Source: Sphingobium sp.
Lineage (GTDB): Bacteria; Pseudomonadota; Alphaproteobacteria; Sphingomonadales; Sphingomonadaceae
DNA: 6,459 bases
Direction: 5' to 3'
Assembly (NCBI RefSeq): GCF_003248505.1
Contig: NZ_QFOA01000119.1
Span: 1-6,459, forward strand
Shown one piece after another: positions 6,407 to 6,459 of the stretch. Under the pieces are notes generated by a model. The model saw only the letters and a list, made by a program, of their open reading frames with translations, had not been told where the DNA came from and made no database searches. The translations under genes and the position numbers were made by a program. Positions within the stretch are counted from its first letter, which is position 1. Each line of letters starts with the position of its first letter.

Positions 6407-6459
6407 AGTAGTTGGCGCATTCCTGAGGCTGGAAGATATCGACGAGTTTGCCGATCAAG
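6365..6459 (-). mobile_element. End of an IS630-family insertion sequence
   Basis: The sequence changes character abruptly after CTAG at 6362-6365. From there, GAGCAGTTTTCGATCA looks like a terminal inverted repeat, and a transposase C-terminus reads inward on the minus strand. IS630-type elements duplicate a TA and often insert at CTAG, which matches TA at 6363-6364. The other end and the second TA copy are outside the window, so the boundary is well supported but not proven. Confidence 0.75.
6378..6458 (-). CDS. IS630-family transposase, C-terminal fragment
   Basis: On the minus strand the 26 residues before TGA (6380-6378) include GKLVDIFQPQECANYFRSCGY. The IF-QP-EECANYF-SCGY pattern is the very familiar C-terminus of IS630-family (Tc1/mariner-like) transposases. 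The catalytic DDE/DDD residues lie outside the window. The fragment runs off the right edge, so intactness cannot be judged. The stop is 13 bases from the inferred element end, as expected for this family. Confidence 0.8.
   Translation of the reverse strand: MIGKLVDIFQPQECANYFRSCGYEPE

Noticed and set aside
1..6459. CRISPR array, tRNA or rRNA genes
   Set aside because: No regularly spaced repeats, cloverleaf patterns or ribosomal RNA signatures are visible.

Overview
The window reads as an accessory (plasmid or integrated conjugative-element) segment from a high-GC alphaproteobacterium, most likely a sphingomonad (Sphingobium/Sphingomonas/Novosphingobium type). That assignment rests on codon use, good AGGAG-type ribosome binding sites, and gene types I associate with sphingomonad mobile DNA. 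It is inference, because no species marker is present.

Layout. 1-251 is the C-terminal end of an IS5-family transposase, with a probable element end near 260. 252-846 holds no gene I can support. It has short palindromes and, in its last 110 bases, a G-rich leader. 847-1308 and 1325-2407 form a tight two-gene operon: an unrecognised 153-aa protein and a 360-aa two-part protein ending in a DUF5983-like domain. A 54-aa gene lies on the opposite strand at 2500-2664. A divergent intergenic region (2665-2805) follows, with an inverted repeat and a second G-rich leader related to the first. Then come three codirectional genes: a 559-aa GHKL (Bergerat-fold) ATPase (2806-4485), a 400-aa HerA/DUF87-like P-loop ATPase (4562-5764), and a Myb/SANT-like tandem-repeat DNA-binding protein (5777-6406). 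The last gene is cut in its fourth repeat by the end of an IS630-family element (6365 to the window end), whose transposase C-terminus is readable on the minus strand.

How the genes may work together. The GHKL ATPase, HerA-like ATPase and repeat DNA-binding protein look like one transcription unit. They suggest a DNA-handling module: a nucleotide-driven conformational switch, a DNA-translocase-type motor and a DNA-recognition subunit. Both gene groups are preceded by a similar leader (an ATCTTGG...TGCGT.GGC block, then a run of G tracts, then GACGG), which suggests shared control. No function has been shown from sequence. The two IS ends mark this as a rearranged locus, and the right-hand end of the module has been disrupted.
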